Shown piece by piece: positions 15,931-23,309 of a stretch of DNA of 25,831 nt. The DNA comes from a virus. The stretch's first letter is position 1. Each line of letters starts with the position of its first letter. Both the position numbers and the translations under genes were made by a program. The stretch spans positions 1 to 25,831 of the IMG/VR virus record IMGVR_UViG_3300021138_000151. One strand, written 5' to 3'. Under the pieces are notes generated by a model that made no database searches, had not been told where the DNA came from, and worked only from the letters and a program-made list of their open reading frames with translations.

Positions 15931-15938
15931 GATAAATA
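15931..15938 (+). promoter_or_regulatory. Late-promoter-like GATAAATA before the tail-tube-like gene
   Basis: GATAAATA, one base from the T4 late element, after a terminator and 22 bases before the start codon at 15960. The predicted start near 15944 leaves a 16-base leader with GGAGA. The preceding terminator makes a promoter here necessary. Confidence 0.6.
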
Positions 15939-15959
15939 TAATTAGAATGGAGAAAGAAT

Positions 15960-16481
15960 ATGTCAGCTGTAGATAGTACACCTACTAATAAGAACTTTTT
16001 AAGTCCGTTAAACTTTACTTTCGTATTGAAAAGATCACCTTATTTAAATTTCTTTGTACAAAGTATTAACATACCTAGTTTATCTTTAGGATCATTTATG
16101 GGTCCATCTCCATTACTTAATATTCCATATTCTGGCGATCATATTGAATATAGTAATTTGCAAGTACAATTTAAAATTGATGAAAATTTTCAAAACTATA
16201 TGGAAATTTTTAATTGGATTAAAGGTTTAGGATATCCTGAAAATCAAACAGAATATCAATATCTTTCTAAACAACCAAAAACTACTGGTGCTGGATTAAA
16301 ATCTGAAATATCTTTAATTATTAGTGATGCTATTAAAAATCCAAATTATGAAATTGTATTTACTGATTGTTTTCCAATAGACTTATCAGAGATAAATTTT
16401 CAAACAACTGATGATAGTGTAAACTATGTTTCTGCTGTTGTCACGTTTAAATATACTTATTTTAATATTATGAAACTTTAA
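15960..16481 (+). CDS. Tail-tube-fold virion protein at the gene 3 position
   Basis: 173 residues. It follows the same plan as gp19 encoded in this window: FFVQSINIPSLSLGSFMGP (about 33-51; compare gp19 FMCQAANLPPATMSSIDVP), VQFKIDENFQNYMEIFNWIK (compare TIMNDEDFTVRSLFEKW), and FTDCFPIDLSEINFQTTDDS (compare GAFPTDVSGIEVNWSSTG). This points to a tail-tube-like fold. In T4, gp48 and gp54 at the tube base are such relatives. In T4-like aquatic phages I recall the gene between 23 and uvsY being labelled gene 3, a tail completion protein of similar length. So it may be a tube-end or tube-initiator protein; which end cannot be told here. It has its own late-type promoter and a GGAGA ribosome binding site. 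Confidence 0.7.
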   Translation: MSAVDSTPTNKNFLSPLNFTFVLKRSPYLNFFVQSINIPSLSLGSFMGPSPLLNIPYSGDHIEYSNLQVQFKIDENFQNYMEIFNWIKGLGYPENQTEYQYLSKQPKTTGAGLKSEISLIISDAIKNPNYEIVFTDCFPIDLSEINFQTTDDSVNYVSAVVTFKYTYFNIMKL

Positions 16482-16482
16482 T

Positions 16483-16511
16483 TTGACTTTTAAATAAAAA
16501 TATAGTATATT
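16483..16511 (+). promoter_or_regulatory. Sigma70-type promoter for uvsY and downstream genes
   Basis: TTGACT (16483-16488), a 17-base spacer, and TATATT (16506-16511) match host sigma70 consensus at five of six positions in each box with ideal spacing. It begins right after the tail gene stop. The predicted start near 16518 precedes the ribosome binding site GAGG (16527-16530) and the ATG at 16536. It suits early or middle expression of the recombination block. Confidence 0.72.
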
Positions 16512-16535
16512 ATGATATTAAATGGTGAGGATATT

Positions 16536-16970
16536 ATGAAGTTAGATGAGATATTTGAGCAATGGCAGATAGATAGTGATATTGATAAAACAGAACTTGG
16601 CGACGAATCTTTAAAGATACCAAAACTACATCATAAATATTTTCAGGTTTATACTTCAGAAAAACTTTTACTTAGAAAATATGAAGCTGAAATGAAACAA
16701 CTTAAACTTGAAAAATATGAATTTTATACACAAGGTCCTTCTAAAGAAACTATGGATAGAGGATGGGTACTACCAGCTCGAGGAATGATATTAAAACAAG
16801 AAATGCCTATGTATATGGATGGAGATAGAGAAATTATTTCTTTATCTTTAAAGATCGGAATGCAACAAGAAAAAGTTGAATTGCTAGAATCAATTATTAA
16901 AAGTCTTACTAATCGTGGTTTTCAAATTAAAGCAGCTATTGAGTGGACTAAATTTACAATGGGAGCATAA
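16536..16970 (+). CDS. uvsY: Recombination mediator UvsY
   Basis: 144 residues (T4 UvsY: 137), almost all helical. Order and content fit UvsY: an N-terminal acidic part (DEIFEQWQIDSDIDKTELG), then LHHKYFQVYTSEKLLLRKYE, a long helix, and a C-terminal SIIKSLTNRGFQIKAAIEW, which matches the T4 segment ending in KSRGFAIKHIQD. UvsY loads the UvsX recombinase onto gp32-coated single strands. The frame is open to ATG 16512, but the promoter places the transcript start after that codon, and GAGG at 16527-16530 serves the ATG at 16536, so the later start is chosen. It overlaps uvsW by one base (TAATGG). Confidence 0.85.
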   Translation: MKLDEIFEQWQIDSDIDKTELGDESLKIPKLHHKYFQVYTSEKLLLRKYEAEMKQLKLEKYEFYTQGPSKETMDRGWVLPARGMILKQEMPMYMDGDREIISLSLKIGMQQEKVELLESIIKSLTNRGFQIKAAIEWTKFTMGA

Positions 16971-18421
16971 TGGCAGAAATAATTGAAGTTGAAAGACTAG
17001 ACGAAACATATAATAAAATTACCTGTGACCCTAGTATTGGATTCGAATTAAACGAATACTTTACATTTGAAGTACCAGGTGCTAAATTTATGCCAGCTGT
17101 ACGCAATAAAGTGTGGGACGGTAAAATTCGTCTATACAATGTTATGTCTTGTCTGCTTTATGCTGGATTAAATAAGTATATTGAAGAATTTGCTAATGCA
17201 AGAAACTATGTTGTAATATACAAATCAGATTTTTCAGCTGATGAATTTTCGCTTAAAGAAGCTAATGATTTTATCGAAACATTAAATATACCAACAAAAT
17301 TTGAACGTAGAGATTATCAAATACAAGCTTTTACATATGCTGTTCGTAATCGTAGAGCAATTATGCTTTCGCCAACAGCATCAGGAAAATCATTTATTAT
17401 CTATCTATTAACGAGGTATTATAATGCACGGACTCTTATTATTGTGCCAACTACTTCTTTGGTTAGTCAATTGGCCAGTGATTTTAGTGACTACGGTTTT
17501 CTTTCTGATCAGTTCGTTCATCGAATCTATGCTGGACAAGATAAGCAAACAGATAAGCCAATTACCATCTCAACCTGGCAATCGATATATAAGCTTCCTA
17601 AAGAATATTTCAAGCAGTTTGAACTTGTAATTGGAGATGAGGCGCATCTTTTCAAGGCTAAATCCCTTACTTCTATTATGTCTAAGCTCAATGTTTGCAG
17701 GTACCGTTTTGGGTTTACTGGTACACTCGACGGTACTCAAACTAATAAACTTGTTCTAGAAGGTTTGTTTGGACCTGTAAGACGAGTAATTACTACTGCT
17801 GAACTAATTGATCAACAACATTTAACTAAATTTGAAATTAAAGCTATAATATTAAAATATCCTGATAATATCAGACAACAACTTAAAACTACAGATTATC
17901 AAGCTGAATTAGATTTTCTAGTTCGTAATGATGCACGTAATAAATTTATTATGAACCTTACGCTATCGCTTAAGGGAAATACTCTGTTGTTATTTCAATT
18001 TGTAGAAAAACATGGTAAAATATTATATGATATGATAAAAGATTGTGGACGATCAGTTTTCTTTGTCCATGGTGGAGTTGATGGAGAAGATCGTGAACGT
18101 ATTCGTAAATTACTTGAAACAGAACAAGACGCTATTGTTATTGCTAGCGTGGGAACTTTCTCCACAGGTGTTAACATTCCTAGTCTGCGTAACATTATAT
18201 CAGCTAGTCCTTCAAAATCCAAGATTCGAAATCTACAATCAATTGGTCGTGTACTACGCAAATCAGCTGGTAAAGATGGCGCAACTCTTTATGACATCGC
18301 TGACGACTTAACTTGGAAAACTAGAAAAAACTTTACACTATTACATTTCATGGCAAGAATAGCAATTTACAATGAAGAGAAATTTGATTATAAAATTTAT
18401 CCAGTTAACATAAAGGCATAA
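16970..18421 (+). CDS. uvsW: DNA/RNA-DNA helicase UvsW
   Basis: 483 residues, close to T4 UvsW (503). After an N-terminal nucleic-acid-binding domain (residues 1-100, with FEVPGAKFMPAVRNKVWDGK) comes the superfamily 2 core: the Q-like RRDYQIQAF, Walker A SPTASGKS (134-141), motif II DEAH (223-226), motif III FGFTGTLDG, and in the second lobe TFSTGVNIPSLRNIISASPS and QSIGRVLRKS (motif VI). UvsW unwinds R-loops and branched DNA, ending origin-type initiation and favouring recombination-dependent replication in T4. It is joined head to tail with uvsY and gene 55, also as in related phages. Motifs are all complete. Confidence 0.95.
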   Translation: MAEIIEVERLDETYNKITCDPSIGFELNEYFTFEVPGAKFMPAVRNKVWDGKIRLYNVMSCLLYAGLNKYIEEFANARNYVVIYKSDFSADEFSLKEANDFIETLNIPTKFERRDYQIQAFTYAVRNRRAIMLSPTASGKSFIIYLLTRYYNARTLIIVPTTSLVSQLASDFSDYGFLSDQFVHRIYAGQDKQTDKPITISTWQSIYKLPKEYFKQFELVIGDEAHLFKAKSLTSIMSKLNVCRYRFGFTGTLDGTQTNKLVLEGLFGPVRRVITTAELIDQQHLTKFEIKAIILKYPDNIRQQLKTTDYQAELDFLVRNDARNKFIMNLTLSLKGNTLLLFQFVEKHGKILYDMIKDCGRSVFFVHGGVDGEDRERIRKLLETEQDAIVIASVGTFSTGVNIPSLRNIISASPSKSKIRNLQSIGRVLRKSAGKDGATLYDIADDLTWKTRKNFTLLHFMARIAIYNEEKFDYKIYPVNIKA

Positions 18422-18422
18422 A

Positions 18423-18980
18423 ATGGTAAGAGTAAAAAAGCATTATGTAAATAATAAAACTTTATATGAAGAAATGGTAAAATTTAAAGATAAAACTAAT
18501 AATGCTATCGAAAATAATAAAACATTACCACAAATTCCTAATTATATTGGTCAATGTTTTTTAATGATATGCAATAAATTATCTACTAAACCAAATTTTA
18601 TGAATTATTCATATAGAGATGAAATGGTTGCAGATGCAATAGAAAATTGTGTATCAGCTGCTCATAGTTTTGATCCTTCAAAATCATCTAATCCATTTGC
18701 TTATTTTACTCAGATTGCATGGAATGCTTTTATTAGACGTATTGCTAAAGAAAAAAAACAAGCATATGTAAAACATAAGAATTTTGAATATAGTAATTTA
18801 ATGGTAGAGTTATCAAATGAAAATAATATGATTGACATTTCATATCATAACGAGTATTCTGATGATGTAATTCGAAACTTTGAAGAAAAATTAGTGAAAA
18901 ATGCCAAAAAGAATAAAATTGGTGTTGAAAAATTTGTAGAGGAAGAAATTAATGAAGAATTTGCACCTAGTACCAGTTAA
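18423..18980 (+). CDS. gp55: Late-transcription sigma factor gp55
   Basis: 185 residues, exactly the T4 gp55 length. It is a minimal sigma: YSYRDEMVADAIENCVSAAH and FDPSKSSNPFAYFTQIAWNA, then FIRRIAKEKKQA, match the sigma region 2 helices that bind core polymerase and melt the promoter. It directs host RNA polymerase to the TATAAATA late element; the window carries this element upstream of genes 18, 22 and 23, consistent with this gene's role. The C-terminal tail (after about residue 150) is charged and should contain the short sliding-clamp-binding end, which I cannot confirm by eye. It begins one base after uvsW ends and overlaps the next small gene by 29 bases. Confidence 0.9.
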   Translation: MVRVKKHYVNNKTLYEEMVKFKDKTNNAIENNKTLPQIPNYIGQCFLMICNKLSTKPNFMNYSYRDEMVADAIENCVSAAHSFDPSKSSNPFAYFTQIAWNAFIRRIAKEKKQAYVKHKNFEYSNLMVELSNENNMIDISYHNEYSDDVIRNFEEKLVKNAKKNKIGVEKFVEEEINEEFAPSTS

Positions 18981-19149
18981 TATTATTGATTTAGTTGATA
19001 AACTAAATGATCCTACAATTCGTGAGAATGAGCGTAATAATTATGTGTTTCGGTTGGAAGCTATCCGAGAATATACTAATGTTTGTCTGAATACTTATTC
19101 GAGGGATAAGAATTCATTTTCACATAATCGAAAGAAGTCTACAAGATGA
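18952..19149 (+). CDS. Small conserved protein of unknown function between genes 55 and 47
   Basis: 65 residues, starting inside the end of gene 55, with GAGGAAG near 18939 as ribosome binding site. The first ~45 residues read as a compact helical protein (LVPVNIIDLVDKLNDPTIRE, then NERNNYVFRLEAIREYTNV); the last 15 are basic and Ser-rich. It ends in an overlap with gene 47 (ATGA), so it is translationally coupled to both neighbours. I recall similar small proteins at this place in other T4-like aquatic phages but know no function. No membrane segment and no metal-binding motif are visible. Confidence 0.65.
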   Translation: MKNLHLVPVNIIDLVDKLNDPTIRENERNNYVFRLEAIREYTNVCLNTYSRDKNSFSHNRKKSTR

Positions 19150-20216
19150 AAATTTGTCTTTTGACTGATACACATTGGGGTGTTCGCAATGATAACGTTG
19201 CATTCATGGACAACAGTAAGAGGTTTCTAGACGATGTGTTTTTCCCCTACCTCGATAAGCATGGTATTGTAACAGTCTGTCATCTGGGAGACTTGGTTGA
19301 TCGGCGTAAGTACATTAATTATAATACTGCTCTCCGCCTTCGGGAAGATTTTCTCAATCCGTTATTTGGAAGAGATATCGTTCTACACATTATTGCTGGC
19401 AATCATGACACTTATTTTAAGAACACTAATCGAGTCAATGCACTTCGCGAACTAGTTGACGATAGATACTCTGAACATTTTAAAATCTACGATCAGATTC
19501 CACGCGAGGTGAAGTTTGACAACCTAACTGTACTCATGTTACCATGGATATGTGATGAGAATAGACAAATATGCTTGGATAGAATTAAAAGTACTCCTGC
19601 TCAAATTGTGTTTGGGCATCTTGAACTTGCTGGCTTCGAGATGTACAAGGGTTCTATGGTCAGTCATGGTGACGATCGTGGGGTGTTCTCTCGCTTTGAT
19701 ATGGTTCTTAGTGGTCACTATCACCATCGTTCCTCTGACGGCTCTATCTATTATCTGGGAAGCCACGCGGAATTTACGTGGTCGGATTATAACGATCCTA
19801 AAGGTTTTCACATCTTGGATACAGAAACACGTGAGTTGACTTTTGTTCCAAATCCTTATATAATGTTTGATAAAGTTTGGTATGATGATGTAACTCCTGG
19901 ACATGAACCAGAAGGTATTAATCTTAGTTTGTTAAAAGGTAAAATCATTAAGGTCATCGTTAAGCAGAAAAATGATCCTTATAAGTTTGATAGGTTTATT
20001 GAAGAGCTCGAAAAAGTTGGTGTATTAAGTATGCAAGTAGTTGATGATCATCTTAATCTTGGAACTATAGAAGACGAAAATATAGTTAATGAAGCAGAGT
20101 CTACTATTGATATTTTTAAAAAATATTTAGATATGATTAACTCCCCTAATCTCGATAAAAACAAACTTGAAAAAACAATCGTTGATCTCTATCAGGAAGC
20201 ATTGACTATAGAATGA
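19146..20216 (+). CDS. gp47: Recombination nuclease subunit gp47 (SbcD/Mre11-like)
   Basis: 356 residues (T4: 339). It has the five calcineurin-type phosphoesterase motifs of Mre11/SbcD in order: LLTDTHWGV (D8, H10), HLGDLVDRR, AGNHDTYF, FGHLELAGF and LSGHYHHRS. With gp46 it makes the Mre11-Rad50-type complex that resects double-strand ends for recombination-dependent replication and also helps degrade host DNA. The C-terminal ~130 residues (from about 240) are the capping and gp46-binding part. It overlaps the preceding small gene and gene 46 by four bases each. The first ~700 bases have more G+C and different codons than the AT-rich 3' third. Confidence 0.95.
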   Translation: MKICLLTDTHWGVRNDNVAFMDNSKRFLDDVFFPYLDKHGIVTVCHLGDLVDRRKYINYNTALRLREDFLNPLFGRDIVLHIIAGNHDTYFKNTNRVNALRELVDDRYSEHFKIYDQIPREVKFDNLTVLMLPWICDENRQICLDRIKSTPAQIVFGHLELAGFEMYKGSMVSHGDDRGVFSRFDMVLSGHYHHRSSDGSIYYLGSHAEFTWSDYNDPKGFHILDTETRELTFVPNPYIMFDKVWYDDVTPGHEPEGINLSLLKGKIIKVIVKQKNDPYKFDRFIEELEKVGVLSMQVVDDHLNLGTIEDENIVNEAESTIDIFKKYLDMINSPNLDKNKLEKTIVDLYQEALTIE

Positions 20217-21919
20217 TTTACTTTAAAGTTCTTCGTTGGCGTAATTTTCTCAGTACTGGAAACATCAATACTGAGATTGAACTTAACAAATCAACAAACA
20301 CACTTATTGTTGGCGAGAATGGTGCTGGTAAATCTACCATTCTCGACGCTTTAACGTTTGTATTGTTTGGTAAACCTTTTAGAAAGATTAATAAACCACA
20401 ACTACTTAATTCAATAACTAAGAAAGAATTGGTTGTTGAAATAGAATTTGATATTAGCGGCAATCGTTATAAGATTGTTCGTGGTATGAAACCTAATATT
20501 TTTGAAGTTTATCAAAACGATAATTTACTTAATCAGTCTGCAGAAATGAAAGATTATCAAGAAATACTTGAGAAGCAAATTCTTAAATTAAACTTTAAGT
20601 CTTTCTGTCAAGTAGTTGTTCTTGGTAGTGCTTCATTTGTTCCATTTATGCAATTGCCTGCAGCACAACGTCGCGAAGTAATTGAAGATTTACTTGATCT
20701 ACAAATATTTACTACAATGAATTTACTTCTTAAAGATAAAGTACAAACAAACAATGAAGAGCTTGCTAGTATTGCTAGTGATCAAAAAGTTGTTATGGAA
20801 AAAATTCGAATCATCAAAAATCATCTCCAAGAAAAACAAAATAATAATGAAAAGTTAGTTGCTGAGAAAATTTCTTTAATTGATGATACAAATTATAAAA
20901 TTAAAAAGCTTATACAACAGTATTCAAATTATGATTCAGCTATTAATTCTATGAAAGAAAAGATGGTTGAAGAAAAATCAATCGCTAAACATTTGCAAAG
21001 AGTATCACAGTTTCGACATAAGATAGAAGCAACAGTTGCTATTATTAATAGTGATCTAAAATTTTTTAATGAGCATAAAGATTGTCCTACATGTTCTCAG
21101 GCAATTGATGAAAGTTTTCGAGATAAAGTTGTTTTGGAGAAATCAACACAGCTTCAAAATTCTAATGGAAAACTTGAACTACTTGCGAAAGAATATGATG
21201 ATGCTAATGCTAAATTGAATGAATTAATCGAAGTTCAATCAAATATCAATACAAAGCAAATGGAACAATTTAGAGTCAAGAGTAATATTGATTCGTTGAC
21301 CAAGTATCTAGAACAACTTGAAAAAGAAATTAAAAATATCAACGCTGTTCATGAGGCGGACGAAGAAGATAAGATGTCTGAATTAGAAATTGAATTGAAT
21401 TCAGTAGCTGCAAGATATAATGATGCTATGGATCAAAAACAAATATATGTAGCTGCTTCTATAATGTTAAAAGACAGTGGAATTAAAGCTAGGATTATTA
21501 AACAATATGTACCAGTTATCAATAAGCTTATTGGGAAGTACCTTAGCGCTATGGACTTTTTTGTTCAATTTGAGTTGGATGAAGAATTTAATGAAACTAT
21601 CAAATCAAGATTCCGTGATGACTTTAGTTACGCATCTTTCTCAGAGGGGGAAAAGATGCGAATTAATCTTGCTATACTTTTCACTTGGCGTGCTGTTGCA
21701 AAATTGCGTAATTCTGTCAGTACTAACCTTCTCATTCTTGATGAGATAATGGATAGTTCATTGGATTCGAATGGAACTGAAGAATTTTTAAAAATTATAA
21801 AAGAGTTGACTTCTGATACTAATACCTTTATTATTAGTCATAAAGGTGATCAACTATTTGATAAATTTTCAAATATTCTTAAATTTGAAAAATATAAAAA
21901 TTTCTCTAGAGTAGCATAA
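20213..21919 (+). CDS. gp46: Recombination nuclease ATPase subunit gp46 (SbcC/Rad50-like)
   Basis: 568 residues (T4: 560). It has Walker A GENGAGKST at 34-42, an N-terminal coiled coil, the zinc-hook CPTC at 291-294 in the middle, a second coiled coil, the ABC signature FSEGEKMRINLA at 476-487 and Walker B LLILDEIMDSSLD with D510/E511. This is the full Rad50/SbcC plan in short form. It binds gp47, and ATP-driven opening and closing controls end resection. The ATGA overlap with gene 47 keeps the subunits balanced. Its stop codon overlaps the ATG of the next small gene. Confidence 0.95.
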   Translation: MIYFKVLRWRNFLSTGNINTEIELNKSTNTLIVGENGAGKSTILDALTFVLFGKPFRKINKPQLLNSITKKELVVEIEFDISGNRYKIVRGMKPNIFEVYQNDNLLNQSAEMKDYQEILEKQILKLNFKSFCQVVVLGSASFVPFMQLPAAQRREVIEDLLDLQIFTTMNLLLKDKVQTNNEELASIASDQKVVMEKIRIIKNHLQEKQNNNEKLVAEKISLIDDTNYKIKKLIQQYSNYDSAINSMKEKMVEEKSIAKHLQRVSQFRHKIEATVAIINSDLKFFNEHKDCPTCSQAIDESFRDKVVLEKSTQLQNSNGKLELLAKEYDDANAKLNELIEVQSNINTKQMEQFRVKSNIDSLTKYLEQLEKEIKNINAVHEADEEDKMSELEIELNSVAARYNDAMDQKQIYVAASIMLKDSGIKARIIKQYVPVINKLIGKYLSAMDFFVQFELDEEFNETIKSRFRDDFSYASFSEGEKMRINLAILFTWRAVAKLRNSVSTNLLILDEIMDSSLDSNGTEEFLKIIKELTSDTNTFIISHKGDQLFDKFSNILKFEKYKNFSRVA

Positions 21920-22068
21920 TGTGGAAACTTTGGTCAAAAGCACTTGGTGAAAAAGCAAGCGATGATAACAAGGAAGCAGACAAGGTTGCTATCATTAGAT
22001 CAGCTATTGTAATGTGTTATATTATAACTAATATGTTTATCGTAGCAGGAGTTATACGACATTGGTAG
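21919..22068 (+). CDS. Small single-pass membrane protein, 49 residues
   Basis: The frame starts at an ATG overlapping the gene 46 stop (TAATG) and ends at TAG 22066-22068. It reads MWKLWSKALGEKASDDNKEA, then DKVAIIRSAIVMCYIITNMF, then IVAGVIRHW. Residues ~23-46 form one hydrophobic helix closed by RHW; the N-terminal half is charged, so a short helix on one face and one membrane span are likely. I recall small proteins with a MWKLW start and an I-x-R-x-W end next to gene 46 in other T4-like aquatic phages, which supports it as a real gene. Function unknown. Confidence 0.65.
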   Translation: MWKLWSKALGEKASDDNKEADKVAIIRSAIVMCYIITNMFIVAGVIRHW

Positions 22069-22289
22069 TTACATTAGAACAAGATCCAGTAACAGGTGAT
22101 CTTATCCTTCCTATTCCAACCGATCTTTTATCTCAAATGGGATGGATAGAAGGTACAGAATTGTTTTGGATTGATAATGAAGATGGTACTTATAGTTTGA
22201 AGGAAAAGAAAAATGGAACTAGTAAAGAGCAACAATCCAATACTGACATCAACGTGTCAATCGTTCAACTTTCAGGATCCTCCGTTTGA
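22062..22289 (+). CDS. AbrB/SpoVT-like small protein
   Basis: 75 residues from a TTG start that overlaps the previous stop (TTGGTAG). AGGAG at 22047-22051 is 10 bases upstream. No other in-frame start would keep the fold. The sequence LEQDPVTGDLILPIPTDLLS, then QMGWIEGTELFWIDNEDGTY and SLKEKK, follows the swapped-hairpin AbrB pattern: strand, I-P-x-x-L helix, G-x-x-E-G turn, then two strands. Members bind DNA as transition-state regulators or antitoxins, but no toxin partner is visible and DNA binding here is inference. The last 25 residues overlap peptide deformylase in another frame and look unstructured. Confidence 0.6.
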   Translation: MVVTLEQDPVTGDLILPIPTDLLSQMGWIEGTELFWIDNEDGTYSLKEKKNGTSKEQQSNTDINVSIVQLSGSSV

Positions 22290-22755
22290 TCCGATTGAGT
22301 TTTCAAAAGAATTAATTAAATTTATGTATGACTCAAATGGTATTGGACTTGCTGCTAATCAAGTAGGTGTTACATATCGTATTTTTGCTATGCGTGGTCA
22401 GCCAGAAAATTTTGTTTGTTTTAATCCTAAGATTATCCATTTGTCTGAAACACAAATAGTTCTAGAAGAAGGATGCTTGACTTTTCCTAACTTACTTGTT
22501 AAAGTTAAGCGTCCACAACATATTAGAATACGTTTTCAGACTCCAAATGGAGATACTCTTACTAAACAATTTACTGGTATAACTGCTCGTATAGTTCAAC
22601 ATGAAATAGACCATTTAAACGGAATACTTTATTTTAATAGAGCTAACCGTTATCATAAAGAAGTAGCAATGAAAAAGTGGAAAAGTGGAGAACTTTCCAC
22701 TATTAAAATTAATCCTCTTGGAGAATATCGTGAACATCTTTTACGTCAGTCATGA
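22213..22755 (+). CDS. def: Peptide deformylase
   Basis: 180 residues, complete. All three motifs are present: GIGLAANQVG (43-52), EEGCLTFP with metal ligand C88, and QHEIDHLNG with metal ligands H130 and H134 and catalytic E131. It removes the formyl group from nascent proteins. Phage versions are known from marine phages, where they are thought to help process phage or photosystem proteins made during infection; which substrate matters here is unknown. The N-terminus (LVKSNNPILTSTCQSF) fits the family, so ATG 22213 is right although it lies 77 bases inside the AbrB-like gene. An AAGGAAAAG precedes it. The 3' end overlaps the next gene by 26 bases. Confidence 0.93.
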   Translation: MELVKSNNPILTSTCQSFNFQDPPFDPIEFSKELIKFMYDSNGIGLAANQVGVTYRIFAMRGQPENFVCFNPKIIHLSETQIVLEEGCLTFPNLLVKVKRPQHIRIRFQTPNGDTLTKQFTGITARIVQHEIDHLNGILYFNRANRYHKEVAMKKWKSGELSTIKINPLGEYREHLLRQS

Positions 22756-23269
22756 CCCCGTAGAAGCAGCCCAATGGCTAGTAGATAAGCATGTTGTAAA
22801 AATGATTCTTGAAAGCGCTCAGTTACTTTCAACTGCCCATAGAGTTCTTGACGGTGTTGAATATGAAGGTAAATCTAAAACTGGTCGTAAGAAAAAAATA
22901 TGGATGCTACAAGATCAACGTGAGACAATTATGTATGCTGCTACGCATATCAACCATCCATCTGCTGTTTGGTGTCGTACTTCTGTAGAAAATTATAATT
23001 GGCTTGTAGAACACTTTTTTGCTCTAATGTGCGAATATACTAATCGTTACGGCAAAACGCATAAGTGTTATGGTGAACTTTCATACCAGCTCCAATCTCC
23101 TCCACATAAATTAAAAGAATGGGAATGGACAAAAATGCCATCAGCAATGGATCAACAATATATTATTTCTGAAGATCCGATAATTAATTATCGTAATTAC
23201 TACCGCGAAGGTAAAGTAAAACTTCACAAATGGACTAACAGACAACCTCCGGAGTGGATCAATGAATAA
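22730..23269 (+). CDS. Conserved phage protein of unknown function
   Basis: 179 residues from a GTG start at 22730, chosen because GGAGA (22720-22724) sits five bases upstream and the first residues then read NIFYVSHDPVEAAQWLVDKH, followed by VVKMILESAQLLSTAHRVLD. Proteins with this start, a later NHPSAVWCRTSVENYNWLVE, then YGKTHKC and a final W-x-R-x-x-PEW, are common in many phages as uncharacterised proteins. Conserved charged or polar residues (DKHVVKM, HR, NHP, RTS-x-NY-W, RYGK-x-HK) look like an enzyme site, possibly nucleotide or DNA related, but I know no proven activity. The frame is open upstream to 22685, which would give 15 residues without conservation. It overlaps peptide deformylase by 26 bases. 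Confidence 0.75.
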   Translation: MNIFYVSHDPVEAAQWLVDKHVVKMILESAQLLSTAHRVLDGVEYEGKSKTGRKKKIWMLQDQRETIMYAATHINHPSAVWCRTSVENYNWLVEHFFALMCEYTNRYGKTHKCYGELSYQLQSPPHKLKEWEWTKMPSAMDQQYIISEDPIINYRNYYREGKVKLHKWTNRQPPEWINE

Positions 23270-23309
23270 GTGGGAATTAGATTGTCTTATGGGAGTTAAA
23301 CAGCAATGA
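23262..23309 (+). CDS. Possible 15-residue micro-gene (MNKWELDCLMGVKQQ)
   Basis: An ATG overlapping the previous gene's stop region, preceded by GGAG (23251-23254) at 7 bases, encodes 15 residues and ends in an ATGA overlap with the MazG-like gene. It fills the gap exactly and would couple translation of the two genes. It may only be a linking reading frame; conservation in relatives decides. Confidence 0.3.
   Translation: MNKWELDCLMGVKQQ

Noticed and set aside
16512-16535. Upstream ATG extending UvsY by eight residues
   Set aside because: It lies at or before the predicted transcript start and has no ribosome binding site; ATG 16536 has GAGG at good spacing.
22685-22729. Upstream start for the conserved unknown protein at 22730
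   Set aside because: The added 15 residues overlap deformylase deeper, have no ribosome binding site and break the conserved NIFYVSHDP start.
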